Assembly (NCBI GenBank): GCA_017551865.1
Contig: JAFZKB010000030.1
Location: forward strand, 305,858 to 369,857
Direction of reading: 5' to 3'
Source of the DNA: Clostridiales bacterium
GTDB taxonomy: Bacteria > Bacillota > Clostridia > Saccharofermentanales > Saccharofermentanaceae
DNA: 64,000 nt
In this document: positions 16,618 through 25,827 of the stretch, piece by piece
Position numbering within the stretch: position 1 is the first letter of the stretch
How the letters are laid out: each line of letters begins with the position of its first letter
Translations under genes and position numbers: made by a program
Notes under the pieces: generated by a model
The model's input: only the letters and a program-made list of their open reading frames with translations
Databases searched by the model: none
Told to the model about the DNA's origin: nothing

Positions 16618-16958
16618 CGCAGGAGCACCATAGTGATCCCGTCGTTTGCTTTCGCCCAGTCAGGATCATTACGGAAAGCAGGACACTTCTCAACGATGGA
16701 TCTGCCGAGGGTCTCGAAGGGACCGAACTGCTCGCCCGGACAGAATAAACTGATCCTTCCCTCATTCTGCATCGTACGCAATACCTCATGAGTGGCATTC
16801 TTGATCACGCCGCCTTTGCCGGTGGAACCATACCCGTGAATGATCTTCACCTGATTCACTCCGACACGGCGCAAAGTATTCAGCTCCAGCCTCAGTTTAC
16901 GGGTCGCAGCATCTACTTTGGGCATGCCATCTTTAATATTGATTATACTTGCAGCCAT
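16614..16958 (-). CDS. Smr-domain protein
   Basis: A stand-alone small MutS-related (Smr) domain of 114 residues, a fold with nucleic-acid nicking activity in several family members. The nucleotide-binding loop HGYGSTGKGG is intact, preceded by LDLHG-type replaced by LRLELNTLRR and VNQVKIIHGYG. The ATG at 16958 (MAASIINIKD) is preferred to one 12 bases upstream because GAGGG lies 5 bases before it. A promoter with TGATATAAT is present. It precedes the uracil-DNA glycosylase gene, which hints at DNA repair. Confidence 0.88.
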   Translation of the reverse strand: MAASIINIKDGMPKVDAATRKLRLELNTLRRVGVNQVKIIHGYGSTGKGGVIKNATHEVLRTMQNEGRISLFCPGEQFGPFETLGRSIVEKCPAFRNDPDWAKANDGITMVLLR

Positions 16959-16988
16959 AGTATCCCTCATTTTGAAATTTACACATTT

Positions 16989-17016
16989 ATTATATCACAG
17001 AATCAGCGATTTTCAC
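16989..17016 (-). promoter_or_regulatory. Promoter of the Smr-udg operon
   Basis: On the minus strand a perfect extended -10 TGATATAAT (16989-16997) lies 16 bases after GTGAAA (17011-17016). The leader before the Smr ATG is about 24 bases. Confidence 0.65.
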
Positions 17017-17036
17017 GCGCGGGAATGTAGTGATTT

Positions 17037-17045
17037 TGATATAAT
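17037..17045 (+). promoter_or_regulatory. Extended -10 promoter of rsuA (likely leaderless)
   Basis: TGATATAAT ends only 6 bases before the rsuA ATG at 17052, so transcription should start at or next to the A of the ATG. No -35 match is seen at 16-18 bp and no Shine-Dalgarno precedes the start. Confidence 0.6.
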
Positions 17046-17051
17046 ACGAGC

Positions 17052-17774
17052 ATGAGACTGGACAAATTATTGGCGAATTCAGGATATGGAACCAGGACTG
17101 AGGTAAAAGAACTGATCCGCAAAGGTCATGTGACTATTGACGGGCAGGCCATCTTCGATCCTTCTTTTTCCGTGTCAGAAGAAATGGGTTCCCGGATCCT
17201 TCTCGACGGCGAACCGATCGAAGCGGGAGAATATCTCTATTTCTGTCTCAACAAGCCCGACGGATACCTGACGGCGATGACCGATGACCGTCTTCCCTGC
17301 GTCGGCGATCTTCTTCCCCCTAACCTGAAGACTAAGAAGATCTCTCCCGTCGGCCGGCTGGATTTTCACACGACCGGCGTCCTTCTTCTGACGAACGACG
17401 GCGCACTTTCTCACCAGCTCACAAGTCCGAAATGGCATCGTGAAAAGGTCTATCTGGTAACGTATTCCGGTGAGGCATTGACGGAGAAAGAAGTAGCTCT
17501 TTTCTCCTCCGGTATGACCCTTACCGAGAAAGGCCACGCGCCGGAAAAACTAAAGCCCGCCATCCTTACTCTTCTTCCCGATAACCAGTGCCGTCTGACA
17601 CTTACCGAGGGCAAGACCCACCAGGTCAAGCGGATGCTTGCACAGACCGGAAGATCCGTCATTTTCCTTCACAGAGAAAGCATCGGGTCCCTACATCTTA
17701 AAGAAAATCAGGAACCCGGTGAAATGTATGCTTTATCTAAAGAGGATATCCGTCTTCTGAAAGAAGGAAACTGA
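17052..17774 (+). CDS. rsuA: 16S rRNA pseudouridine synthase, RsuA/RluB family
   Basis: A 240-residue pseudouridine synthase. The N-terminal S4 RNA-binding domain (MRLDKLLANSGYGTRTEVKE to VTIDGQ) is followed by the catalytic domain with GRLDFHTTGVLLLTNDG, where the Asp of GRLD is the catalytic aspartate (usually GRLDxxTxG). TEGKTHQVKRML is the downstream family motif. The RsuA group modifies U516 of 16S rRNA. The gene stands alone, divergent from the Smr gene and convergent with the galactofuranose cluster's last gene. Its promoter suggests a leaderless message. RluB-like specificity (23S) cannot be excluded. Confidence 0.88.
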   Translation: MRLDKLLANSGYGTRTEVKELIRKGHVTIDGQAIFDPSFSVSEEMGSRILLDGEPIEAGEYLYFCLNKPDGYLTAMTDDRLPCVGDLLPPNLKTKKISPVGRLDFHTTGVLLLTNDGALSHQLTSPKWHREKVYLVTYSGEALTEKEVALFSSGMTLTEKGHAPEKLKPAILTLLPDNQCRLTLTEGKTHQVKRMLAQTGRSVIFLHRESIGSLHLKENQEPGEMYALSKEDIRLLKEGN

Positions 17775-17801
17775 TCCCCTTATTCTTTTTGAAAAGATCC
17801 G

Positions 17802-18866
17802 TTAGTCCGTATCTTCTGCGTACGGATGCTCTTCCATATATGCCGCGCGGAAATCCTTAATATTCGAAAGGACGCTCAGCATACACTCGGTAGCCTTTTC
17901 CGGCTGCGTGCTCGTGGTGCTGAGACCAAAGATGATGATCGGATCTGCTTCTTTCCACTTCACGGTATATCCTAAGGAAAGACGATCGATCTTATCGCGG
18001 ACGATGAAGCCATAGACGTGATCTACCCGTTCGGCATCAGTGAGCGGCTCGAGATCGTCCTTATATTCCTGCGGAAGTGTTTCGCCGTATTCTTCGTAGA
18101 ATCTCGCCTTTGAGTAGATATAGGGCTCGATATGCGAGAGCTGCTCTTCGGTCCATGTGGCTTTCATCTGTTCATAAACATCGTCCAGGATGACCATGTC
18201 GCCGCTATTGACGTAGATCGGAGCAGTCAGGACATCGTAAACGAGCATATCCGGCTTTACGGACATGATCGAGATCGCCTTCTGTCCGGCATACGGTGCC
18301 ATCTCCTCCTCTTCCGCGTTTTCCGCCACATAATCCGCCGCCTGGACGTCCGGATTTTTGAAATTGAAGGTATCTTCCAGATAGGAAGAGATCACCTCTG
18401 TATCCTGCGTGAAATGACCAACGGAAGCGACACGGAAATCGACCTTCGGATCGAGGATAAAGTACTCGAAGAATGCCGTGATGATCAATATCGCAGCGAT
18501 CGCTACGACCGCGATCCACCAGTTATAGTGCCAGAATTCCTTCCACTGCTTGGACGTCTTTCCGAAATAGTGCTTGGACTGATCCTCGACCTTCTTTTCG
18601 GCTTCTTCCCGGTCCCGTTCACCACTTGCGATCTTATACGCAAGAGCGATATCCGCGAGCTTCTGCTCATCCTTCTGCGCACGGTAGGTCTTGCCGAGTT
18701 TCCAGAACTCCGCGTCCAGATCCTCTTTGGAGGCCCATTCCGGGAGCTTGAAATAGGCAAGCGCCTCCGCCTTATCCATCGCTTCGATCGAAGGATCCGG
18801 CTTGACCGTTTCGTGATGCACAGCATTAGGATTGATCTTCTGTTTCTTCTTTCCGAATAACTTCAT
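17802..18866 (-). CDS. Membrane protein with J-like N-terminal region and extracytoplasmic domain
   Basis: I do not recognise a named family. Residues ~34-100 (ALAYFKLPEWASKEDLDAEF, then YRAQKDEQKLADIALAYKIA) read like a divergent J-domain-like helical hairpin but without the HPD tripeptide. One transmembrane helix (116-137, WWIAVVAIAAILIITAFFEY) follows HYN, and the remaining ~215 residues, rich in acidic residues, would be outside the cell. It is the last gene of the run GT2-glf-GT2, 45 bases after the second GT2, so a role in assembling or exporting the galactofuranose glycan is possible. There is no visible terminator before the convergent rsuA. Confidence 0.7.
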   Translation of the reverse strand: MKLFGKKKQKINPNAVHHETVKPDPSIEAMDKAEALAYFKLPEWASKEDLDAEFWKLGKTYRAQKDEQKLADIALAYKIASGERDREEAEKKVEDQSKHYFGKTSKQWKEFWHYNWWIAVVAIAAILIITAFFEYFILDPKVDFRVASVGHFTQDTEVISSYLEDTFNFKNPDVQAADYVAENAEEEEMAPYAGQKAISIMSVKPDMLVYDVLTAPIYVNSGDMVILDDVYEQMKATWTEEQLSHIEPYIYSKARFYEEYGETLPQEYKDDLEPLTDAERVDHVYGFIVRDKIDRLSLGYTVKWKEADPIIIFGLSTTSTQPEKATECMLSVLSNIKDFRAAYMEEHPYAEDTD

Positions 18867-18911
18867 GTTTCTTTTTGTGTTTCCTTTTCTTTTTCCTATG
18901 AAAAAGCTCCG

Positions 18912-19628
18912 TTACTTCGAAGCTTTCATTTCCTTTTTGAAGGCGCGGAAATCAGCAAGTGCCGCCCAGCCGATCTTAATGATCTTCTTGATGTTGATGG
19001 AGTTCTTACCTCCCTGACGCGGCTTGAATGTGATCTCACGCAGTGTGTATTTTTCCTTATAGTAGGCAAAGAATGTGGTGAGCATAACGTTCGGCAGGTT
19101 ATAGTCCTCACGGAATCTTCCCACATATTTATTGACGAGCGAAGATCTCATCAGACGGAACGGCGCATTACTGTCCTTGACCTTGACGCCGAAGTGCAGA
19201 CGGAGAAGGAAGCAAAGGAAATTCTCGACGAATTTTCTCGACTTTCCGTCACCTCTTACGACACGGTTTCCGAGGATGGCATCATACTCATTTCGAAGAT
19301 CCCAGAATGCCGCAAATTCCGCCGGATTCGTCTGTCCGTCGGAGTCGGTCTGGAAGATAAAATCCGCACCCTTTTCGATCGAATACTTATAAAGCGCGAT
19401 CAGCTTCGGACCATGCTGCTTCAGAGTATCCGGCAGTACTTCCAGCTTCGGGTACTTTTCCTTCAGAGAAAGAAGGATCGAATGGGTCTTATCGACACTG
19501 CCGCTGTCGGCTACGACGAGACGGGAACCTTCGCCCTTTCCTTCAAGTACCGGATACCATGCGGAGACGACCGATTCGATATTGGCTTCCTCGTTATATG
19601 CCGGCATTACAATATAAAGATCATCCAT
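18912..19628 (-). CDS. Glycosyltransferase family 2
   Basis: A 238-residue GT-A fold transferase. Seen: VMPAYNEEANIESVV at the N-terminus, VVADSGSVDKT, the DxD-type metal motif TDSDGQT and a downstream acceptor region RLMRSSLVNKYVG. It has no transmembrane helix and acts at the inner membrane face. It follows glf by 42 bases. In a cluster with UDP-galactopyranose mutase it is a candidate galactofuranosyltransferase, but acceptor and linkage are inference. Confidence 0.88.
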   Translation of the reverse strand: MDDLYIVMPAYNEEANIESVVSAWYPVLEGKGEGSRLVVADSGSVDKTHSILLSLKEKYPKLEVLPDTLKQHGPKLIALYKYSIEKGADFIFQTDSDGQTNPAEFAAFWDLRNEYDAILGNRVVRGDGKSRKFVENFLCFLLRLHFGVKVKDSNAPFRLMRSSLVNKYVGRFREDYNLPNVMLTTFFAYYKEKYTLREITFKPRQGGKNSINIKKIIKIGWAALADFRAFKKEMKASK

Positions 19629-19670
19629 GTTTTTAACCCTCCAAATAATCCTATTCCACTTACCAATGTA

Positions 19671-20795
19671 TCACTTCAGTTCTTTTTTGACCATAGAAAG
19701 AGCCGATGCCACGACCGCATCCATGTCGTAGTACTTGTACTCGCCGAGACGGCCGCCGAAGATGATCTTCTCTTCCTTGTCCGCGAGCTCCTTATACTTT
19801 CCGTAAAGCGCGCCGTTCTCCGCGTCATTGACCGGATAATACGGTTCGTCGCCCGGCTTCCATTCGGAACTGAATTCGCGGCTGATCACAGTCTTCGGCA
19901 GATCATTGCCATCCTCGTCTTTTCCGAAGGTGAACCACTTGTGCTCGATGATACGCGTCCACGGGGTCTCTCTGTCCGTGTAGTTGACCGCGGCATTGCC
20001 CTGGAAATTCGGCATATCCAGAAGCTCCGTCTCAAAGCGCACGGAGCGGTACTGAAGATATCCGAGAGAAAAATCGAAATACGCATCGATCGGACCGGTG
20101 TAGATGACCTTGTCCGCCATGGCATTCCACTTCTCTTTATCTTCCAGATAGTTTGTATTCAGGAGCACTTCGATCCCGTCGAGCATGTTCTCGACCATCT
20201 TCGTATAACCGCCGGTCGGGATGCCCTGATAAAGCGCATTGAAGTAGTTGTTATCGAAGGTAAGACGCACCGGGAGACGCTTGATGATGAATGCCGGAAG
20301 ATCCTTGCAGTCTCTTCCCCACTGCTTCTCGGTGTATCCCTTTACGAGCTTTTCGAAAATATCCCTTCCGATCAGGGAGATCGCCTGCTCTTCGAGGTTA
20401 GTGGGCTCTTTCCCCGCCATCTCCGCCTTCTGTTCTTCGATCCTGGCCATGGCCTCCTGCGGTGTCACGACGCCCCACATCTTGTTGAAGGTATACATGT
20501 TAAAAGGAAGGGAGTAAAGTTCGCCCTTAAAGTTCGCAACAGGACTGTTGGTGAAACGGTTGAATGTGGTGAACTGATTTAAGTATTCCCACACTTCGGT
20601 ATTGTTCGTATGGAAAATATGCGCACCATAGGTATGGACCTTGATGCCTTCGACATCTTCGCAGTACACGTTTCCGGCGATATGCGGACGCTTCTCGATC
20701 ACCAGGACACTTTTCCCTGCCGCTTTGGCTTCGTGTGCGAATACCGCACCGTAAAGACCTGCACCAACGACCAGATAATCATACTTCTTTTCCAT
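19671..20795 (-). CDS. glf: UDP-galactopyranose mutase
   Basis: Glf is an FAD enzyme that interconverts UDP-galactopyranose and UDP-galactofuranose. The Rossmann loop VVGAGLYGAVFA sits at residues ~7-18, the family features KRPHIAGNVY and YGAHIFHTNN follow, and a C-terminal IIFGGRLGEYKYYDMD completes the family signature. The start MEKKYDYLVV (20795) is chosen because an AAAGGTGG site is upstream; it gives 374 residues, the family norm. It lies between two GT2 genes on the same strand, identifying a galactofuranose-containing glycan locus. Confidence 0.96.
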   Translation of the reverse strand: MEKKYDYLVVGAGLYGAVFAHEAKAAGKSVLVIEKRPHIAGNVYCEDVEGIKVHTYGAHIFHTNNTEVWEYLNQFTTFNRFTNSPVANFKGELYSLPFNMYTFNKMWGVVTPQEAMARIEEQKAEMAGKEPTNLEEQAISLIGRDIFEKLVKGYTEKQWGRDCKDLPAFIIKRLPVRLTFDNNYFNALYQGIPTGGYTKMVENMLDGIEVLLNTNYLEDKEKWNAMADKVIYTGPIDAYFDFSLGYLQYRSVRFETELLDMPNFQGNAAVNYTDRETPWTRIIEHKWFTFGKDEDGNDLPKTVISREFSSEWKPGDEPYYPVNDAENGALYGKYKELADKEEKIIFGGRLGEYKYYDMDAVVASALSMVKKELK

Positions 20796-20822
20796 ATTCT
20801 GCCACCTTTCCAATCCCCGATT

Positions 20823-21560
20823 TTACTTATTCTTCCGAATCTCTTTTCGGATCCTTCTGACCTTTTTCTTGATCTTGAAGGTGTCCTTAAAGACCTGCCA
20901 GATATCCTTGAAGCGGATACGCGAGAAGCCCGCTTCTCTGGTAAATACCAGGCGGATCGGACGTTCGATGATCTTCGCGCCCATCTCATTTGCGACCGCC
21001 AGAAGCTCGATATCGTAAGCAAAGCCCTTCGTGATCACGTCCGGTACGATTTTCTTTAAAAGGTCTCCCCGGTAAAGCTTGATACCGGTCTGCGTATCAT
21101 GCACTTTCAGATGGAAAAGCACTCTTAACATGACATAGTATCCGAAGCTTATAAACTTTCTCATCGGCGGATAGTCGAGCTTGGATTCCTTATGCATCTT
21201 CGATCCGATTACAACATCGGCCTTCTCGCTTTCCATATGCTTGAGGAAGTCCTCGAAGTGATCCGGCGAAAGATCCAGATCGGAATCCAGAAAGGCGATC
21301 TTATCCCCTTCTGCCGCCAGAACACCTGACTTGATCGCATGTCCTTTTCCGCCATTTGGGGTATAGGATACGATATGTATGCGCGGGCATTGTCCAGCTG
21401 CACGCTCCATCTCGGAAAGCGTATTGTCAGCGCTTCCGTCATTGACACAGACGATCTCGAAGGAATCGCAGAACCCGGAGATGATCCGGTCTGTCTCCAG
21501 AAGATTCTGATAAATATGCTCGCCCTCGTTATAGGCCGGCATAACTACGGAAAGATCCAT
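20823..21560 (-). CDS. Glycosyltransferase family 2 (dolichyl/undecaprenyl-phosphate sugar transferase-like)
   Basis: A 245-residue GT2 protein resembling dolichyl-phosphate glucosyltransferases: LSVVMPAYNEGEHIYQNLL, VCVNDGSADNT, GGKGHAIKSGVLAAEG, the metal motif DSDLDLSPD, then GSKMHKESKLDYPPMRKF and the DTQTGIKLYRGD loop. Such enzymes make a lipid-phosphate sugar donor. It has a lysine/arginine-rich C-terminus and no transmembrane segment. The start MDLSVVMPAY has GAGGA 8 bases upstream; the frame is open further upstream but without a ribosome site. First gene of the glf operon. Confidence 0.88.
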   Translation of the reverse strand: MDLSVVMPAYNEGEHIYQNLLETDRIISGFCDSFEIVCVNDGSADNTLSEMERAAGQCPRIHIVSYTPNGGKGHAIKSGVLAAEGDKIAFLDSDLDLSPDHFEDFLKHMESEKADVVIGSKMHKESKLDYPPMRKFISFGYYVMLRVLFHLKVHDTQTGIKLYRGDLLKKIVPDVITKGFAYDIELLAVANEMGAKIIERPIRLVFTREAGFSRIRFKDIWQVFKDTFKIKKKVRRIRKEIRKNK

Positions 21561-21609
21561 GAAGGTTTTCCTCGTTCTCTCTAATAAAATTCGGTATAGA
21601 CCAAAGGAT

Positions 21610-21639
21610 ATTTTACCATTTTTTACCTGTATCATGCAA
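21610..21639 (-). promoter_or_regulatory. Candidate promoter of the galactofuranose operon
   Basis: On the minus strand an extended -10 TGGTAAAAT (-10 at 21610-21615) lies 18 bases after TTGCAT (21634-21639). The -35 is weak (3 of 6), so this relies on the TGG extension. Confidence 0.4.
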
Positions 21640-21659
21640 TTACAGGGTCTTTTCGGAAA

Positions 21660-21695
21660 GAAAAAGGAGCTGCCTTTTCAAAGAAAAGACAGCTC
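21660..21695 (-). terminator. Terminator of the sugar ABC importer operon
   Basis: GAGCTG (21667-21672) pairs with CAGCTC (21690-21695), and inside CTTTTC pairs with GAAAAG around AAA. On the minus strand it is followed by CTTTTTC. It lies 33 bases after mmsB. Confidence 0.85.
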
Positions 21696-21727
21696 ACTTT
21701 TGATCTTCAGTTTAAATACTTTTCGGA

Positions 21728-22927
21728 TCAGGCATTCTTCGCAAGAAGCTTACCACCGCGCTTACTTACTACGTCGAAGATTACCGCTACGAGAAGTACG
21801 AGGCCCTTAACGACCTTCTGATAGTTCTGGTCAACGTTCATGGCGAACATACCGAGGTTGATAACACCCATCAGGAGAGCACCAATGATAACGCCCGGAA
21901 CTGTACCGATTCCACCGTATGCCGAAGCACCACCGATGAAGCAGGATGCGATAGCGTCCATTTCGTAGTTCTGACCGTATGTCGGCTGAGCAGATGTCAG
22001 ACGTGCAATGGTGATCATGCCGGCGAGAGCCGCCAGGAAACCCATGTTGGTGTAGGCCAGGAAGTAAACCTTGTTCGTGTTGATACCGGAAAGCTTGGTC
22101 GCCTTCTCGTTACCACCGACTGCATAGAAGTAACGGCCGGTCGTCGTATTCGATGTGATGTAGGAATAGACGAGGATGACGGCAGCTACGATGAACAGAA
22201 CGTTCGGAACACCCTTGTGCTGGGCAAGACGGAAACCGAATGCGCCGATAACTACGGAGATGATGATCATCTTCACGAGCCAAGGTGTGAACTTTTCGAC
22301 TTCGTATTCCTTCTTAATTCTCTTGTTTCTGTTCATGACTGTGAAGAACACATAGATCGCGATTGCGATACCTGTGATCAGAAGACATGTGATGTTGATT
22401 CCGTCGCCTCCGAAGAAATCCTTGAGGTAGCAGTCTGCACCACCACCGAAGAACTTAACGAATCCCGGGCACTTCTGAAGAGAAACTGTCATACCATCAA
22501 GTACAACGTTACTCAGACCACGGAATATGAGCATGCCTGACAGTGTTACGATGAATGGCGGGATACGCACATGTGCGATCCAGAAAGCCTGCCATGCACC
22601 GATCAATGTACCGATCACGAACATGATGATGACGGCGATCACCGGGTTAACACCCTTATTTACCATTAATGTTGCACCGACCGCACCGACGAAACATACG
22701 ACCGAACCTACTGAAAGGTCGATGTTACCACCGGTCAGGATGCAAAGGAGCATACCTGTTGCCAATACAAATACGTAGGCGTTTTGTGAGATAACGTTAC
22801 TTACGTTACTCGGATAGAGAATCGCTCCATTAGTAGATACTGAAAAGTAAATGATGACCAAAGCCAATACGATGACCATCGTATACTTGTTGACGAACTC
22901 GATTACTTTGCTTTTCTTATCCATCAT
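21728..22927 (-). CDS. mmsB: Multiple-monosaccharide ABC transporter permease (MmsB/GguB type)
   Basis: A 399-residue membrane permease with about ten hydrophobic segments of the sugar (CUT2) ABC importer family. The conserved [17 protein letters not shown] and [18 protein letters not shown] motifs are seen. It has the long mid-section ([19 protein letters not shown] and an 80-residue insert around residue 200) typical of the ChvE-linked permeases. The start overlaps the mmsA stop by 4 bases (ATGA). It pairs with the ATPase MmsA and the lipoprotein ChvE. Confidence 0.93.
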   Translation of the reverse strand: MMDKKSKVIEFVNKYTMVIVLALVIIYFSVSTNGAILYPSNVSNVISQNAYVFVLATGMLLCILTGGNIDLSVGSVVCFVGAVGATLMVNKGVNPVIAVIIMFVIGTLIGAWQAFWIAHVRIPPFIVTLSGMLIFRGLSNVVLDGMTVSLQKCPGFVKFFGGGADCYLKDFFGGDGINITCLLITGIAIAIYVFFTVMNRNKRIKKEYEVEKFTPWLVKMIIISVVIGAFGFRLAQHKGVPNVLFIVAAVILVYSYITSNTTTGRYFYAVGGNEKATKLSGINTNKVYFLAYTNMGFLAALAGMITIARLTSAQPTYGQNYEMDAIASCFIGGASAYGGIGTVPGVIIGALLMGVINLGMFAMNVDQNYQKVVKGLVLLVAVIFDVVSKRGGKLLAKNA

Positions 22928-24498
22928 CCTACTCCTTCCTCATTGATATTGTTGTTTTCTTCTAAAGATGAACCGTCAGAACTGATGATCATCGACATGA
23001 TCTTCTCCTGGGTTGCTTCCTCTCCGGTAAGTTCGCCGACGAAACGGCCTTCACTCATGACGTAGATACGGTCACACATACCGAGGAGCTCCGGCATCTC
23101 AGAAGAGATAAGAATGACTGATTTACCTTCGCTTACCAGCTGGTTGATAATGCAGTAGATCTCGTACTTGGCGCCGACATCGATACCACGTGTCGGTTCG
23201 TCCAGAATAAGTACATCCGGATCTGCGAACATCCATTTGGAAAGCAGCACTTTCTGCTGGTTACCACCACTTAAGTTACCGACAAACTGTTCCACCGTTG
23301 GACATTTCGTCCGCAGTTTGTTCTTGTACTCAACGGCCACCTGATACTCTTTATCGCGATCGATGATACCGTTCTTACTTACACCGCGAAGGTTCGCAAG
23401 CGTGGTGTTTACTTTGATCGCATTACTCAGGATCAAGCCGTTTCCTTTTCGGTCCTCAGTAACATATGCGATCTTATGCCGGATGGCATCTTCTACAGAG
23501 TGCAGATGCAGTACCTGTCCATCCTTAATGATCGTTCCGGAGATCCTCTCTCCGTAAGACTTACCGAATATACTCATGGCCAGCTCAGTTCTTCCTGCGC
23601 CCATCAGGCCGGAGATACCGAGAACCTCACCTTTTTTCAGGTTAAAGCTTACATTGTCAACGATCTTTCTTTCAGAATAGAGTGGATGATAAGCATTCCA
23701 GTTCTTTACTTCGAAGCAGACCTCGCCAACATGCGATGTGCGCTTCGGGAAACGGTCGGAGATCTCTCGACCGACCATTCCTTTGATGATACGTGCCTCA
23801 GAAAGATCATCGACGCCCTTAGTCAGGGTCTCGATCGTCATACCGTCTCGGATGACTGTGATCTTATCAGCTACGTAGGATACCTCGTTCAACTTATGGG
23901 AAATGATGATCGAGGTCATACCTTCCTCTTTAAATTTCAGTAACAGATCCAAAAGATGCTTGGATTCTGATTCGTTTAAGGAAGAGGTCGGCTCATCGAG
24001 AATGAGGAGTTTGGCGTTTTTCGCCAGTGCCTTGGCAATCTCGACCAGCTGCTGTTTTCCAACACCGATATCTTTGATCAATGTTCTTGAAGACTCGGAA
24101 AGTCCTACGATACGAAGATATTCATTTCCTTTACCATAGGTCTCATTCCAGTTGATCTTCAGTTTCGAACCACGCTCGTTACCGAGGAACATGTTCTCAC
24201 CGATGGTCATGTAAGGAATAAGTGCGAGTTCCTGGTGAATAATTACGATACCCAGTCCCTCACTGTCCTTCGTATTCGTAAAGTGGCATTCTTTTCCGTC
24301 ATAAAGGATCTGGCCTTCATATGTGCCATACGGATAGATACCGCTTAATACATTCATCAAAGTGGATTTGCCGGCGCCGTTTTCGCCGACCAGTGCATGG
24401 ATCTCTCCTTCTTCGACCTGAAGATTAACATTATCAAGTGCTTTCACACCCGGGAAGGTCTTGGTTATATTTTTCATTTCGAGCAAAATCTTTGCCAA
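22924..24498 (-). CDS. mmsA: Multiple-monosaccharide ABC transporter ATPase (MmsA/GguA type)
   Basis: A 524-residue tandem ATPase. First domain: Walker [25 protein letters not shown], signature with [15 protein letters not shown]. Second domain: [11 protein letters not shown] (Walker A degenerate, as usual in this family), signature [15 protein letters not shown], Walker [14 protein letters not shown]. It energises uptake of sugars through MmsB. It lies 115 bases after chvE, with a strong stem-loop between that could set a high ChvE to MmsA ratio. Confidence 0.95.
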   Translation of the reverse strand: MAKILLEMKNITKTFPGVKALDNVNLQVEEGEIHALVGENGAGKSTLMNVLSGIYPYGTYEGQILYDGKECHFTNTKDSEGLGIVIIHQELALIPYMTIGENMFLGNERGSKLKINWNETYGKGNEYLRIVGLSESSRTLIKDIGVGKQQLVEIAKALAKNAKLLILDEPTSSLNESESKHLLDLLLKFKEEGMTSIIISHKLNEVSYVADKITVIRDGMTIETLTKGVDDLSEARIIKGMVGREISDRFPKRTSHVGEVCFEVKNWNAYHPLYSERKIVDNVSFNLKKGEVLGISGLMGAGRTELAMSIFGKSYGERISGTIIKDGQVLHLHSVEDAIRHKIAYVTEDRKGNGLILSNAIKVNTTLANLRGVSKNGIIDRDKEYQVAVEYKNKLRTKCPTVEQFVGNLSGGNQQKVLLSKWMFADPDVLILDEPTRGIDVGAKYEIYCIINQLVSEGKSVILISSEMPELLGMCDRIYVMSEGRFVGELTGEEATQEKIMSMIISSDGSSLEENNNINEEGVG

Positions 24499-24538
24499 TT
24501 TGATCCCTCCTAGTTATCCATATACTGCCTTACATGAG

Positions 24539-24575
24539 GAATCCCCTTACCCTCTGATAAGAAATAAGGGGATTC
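24539..24575 (-). promoter_or_regulatory. Intercistronic stem-loop between chvE and mmsA
   Basis: GAATCCCCTTA (24539-24549) is perfectly complementary to TAAGGGGATTC (24565-24575), an 11-bp stem with a 15-base loop and no U-tract afterwards. This is the layout of stem-loops that protect the upstream mRNA of a substrate-binding protein or dampen read-through, not a terminator. Confidence 0.75.
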
Positions 24576-24612
24576 AACATGTCAATAGCTAATTCACATT
24601 AACGCTTTGCAA

Positions 24613-25677
24613 TTAAGCGAGATCAGACTCCTTGTAGTAACCGGAAGTGATCAGGATATCCTTGTAGTTGTTAGCATCTGCGAATACAGGTGTGCAGAGG
24701 TAAGACGGAACAACCTTAACGCCGTTGTCATATGTCTTGTTATCGTTTGTCGGAGCGGTCTTGCCTTCCATGAGAGCCTTAACCATTTCAACAACCTGAT
24801 CTGCGAGAGTACGTGTATCCTTGAATACGGACATGGACTGCTTGCCAGCCAGCATGTTCTTAACGTTTGCGATATCGCAGTCCTGACCAGTGATGATCGG
24901 CATATTCTCAGCTGTCCAGCCGGCAGCCTCGAGAGCGTTTGTTACACCAAGAGCTGTGGAGTCGTTGGAGCAGAGAACTGCATCAAGCTTTGTGCCATCA
25001 GAATAGTTACCGGAAATGATAGCTTCCATTCTGGTCTGAGCATTTTCTGTGGACCAGGATGCTGTAGCAGCAGTTTCGAAATCGTACTTACCAGATACAA
25101 CGTGGAGCTTACCAGCTTCGATGTACGGCTTAAGAACATCTACAGCACCGTTGTAGAAGAAACGAGCGTTGTTGTCACCCGGGTCACCGGTGAAGACTTC
25201 GATGTTGTAAGGGCCATCTGTGGAATCCAGCTTCAGCTGATCGCGAATGTATTCGCCCTGGATGGTACCAACTTTGTAGTTGTCGAATGTTGCATAGTAA
25301 GCAACAGCGTCTGTGTTCATGATGAGACGGTCATAAGCAATAACCGGAATGTTCTTCTCTTTTGCTGTAGCAAGTACAGTACCGAGAGAGTCACCGTCGA
25401 TAGAAGCAATAACGAGAACCTTACATCCACCGTTGATCATGTTCTCGATCTGATTCTGCTGCGTCGGGATATCGTTGGACGCATACTGAAGGTCTACTGT
25501 GAAGCCAGCAGCTTCCAGTTTCTTCTTCATGTTGTCGCCATCCTGATTCCATCTCTGCAGATCCTTGGTCGGCATTGCAACACCGATCTTCTTGCTGTCA
25601 GCCTTCTTAGCACAGCCTGCTGCCAATGAGAACAGCATTGCACCAGCAAGAAGCACACTCATAAACTTCTTTTTCAT
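24613..25677 (-). CDS. chvE: Multiple-monosaccharide ABC transporter substrate-binding lipoprotein (ChvE type)
   Basis: A 354-residue periplasmic-type sugar-binding lipoprotein. The signal sequence MKKKFMSVLLAGAMLFSLAAGC ends in a lipobox with Cys22. The body begins KIGVAMPTKDLQRW and has IDGDSLGTVLATAKEKNIPV, AYDRLIMNTD, CSNDSTALGV and GQDCDIANVKNML, characteristic of ChvE/XylF sugar binders. The start has GGAGGT seven bases upstream. It captures sugars for MmsA-MmsB. Its high-usage codons and a long open frame on the opposite strand point to strong expression. Xylose, glucose or galactose are likely ligands. Confidence 0.95.
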   Translation of the reverse strand: MKKKFMSVLLAGAMLFSLAAGCAKKADSKKIGVAMPTKDLQRWNQDGDNMKKKLEAAGFTVDLQYASNDIPTQQNQIENMINGGCKVLVIASIDGDSLGTVLATAKEKNIPVIAYDRLIMNTDAVAYYATFDNYKVGTIQGEYIRDQLKLDSTDGPYNIEVFTGDPGDNNARFFYNGAVDVLKPYIEAGKLHVVSGKYDFETAATASWSTENAQTRMEAIISGNYSDGTKLDAVLCSNDSTALGVTNALEAAGWTAENMPIITGQDCDIANVKNMLAGKQSMSVFKDTRTLADQVVEMVKALMEGKTAPTNDNKTYDNGVKVVPSYLCTPVFADANNYKDILITSGYYKESDLA

Positions 25678-25721
25678 TTTTTCTACCTCCATAATTTGCT
25701 TTCGCAATTAATCGTACCTAC

Positions 25722-25750
25722 AGATTAACACAATATCATTCTTCTGTCAC
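25722..25750 (-). promoter_or_regulatory. Candidate promoter of the chvE-mmsAB operon
   Basis: On the minus strand GTGACA (25745-25750) and TAATCT (25722-25727) are separated by 17 bases. The leader to the ATG is about 40 bases and carries a small GAAA tetraloop hairpin (TTGC/GCAA). Confidence 0.45.
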
Positions 25751-25827
25751 AAAGAAATTGAAAAAATTTCGTCTGTTTTGTTGCTTTATCACAAAAGTAA
25801 ATCAAAGGATATTGAGAAAAGAACGTT

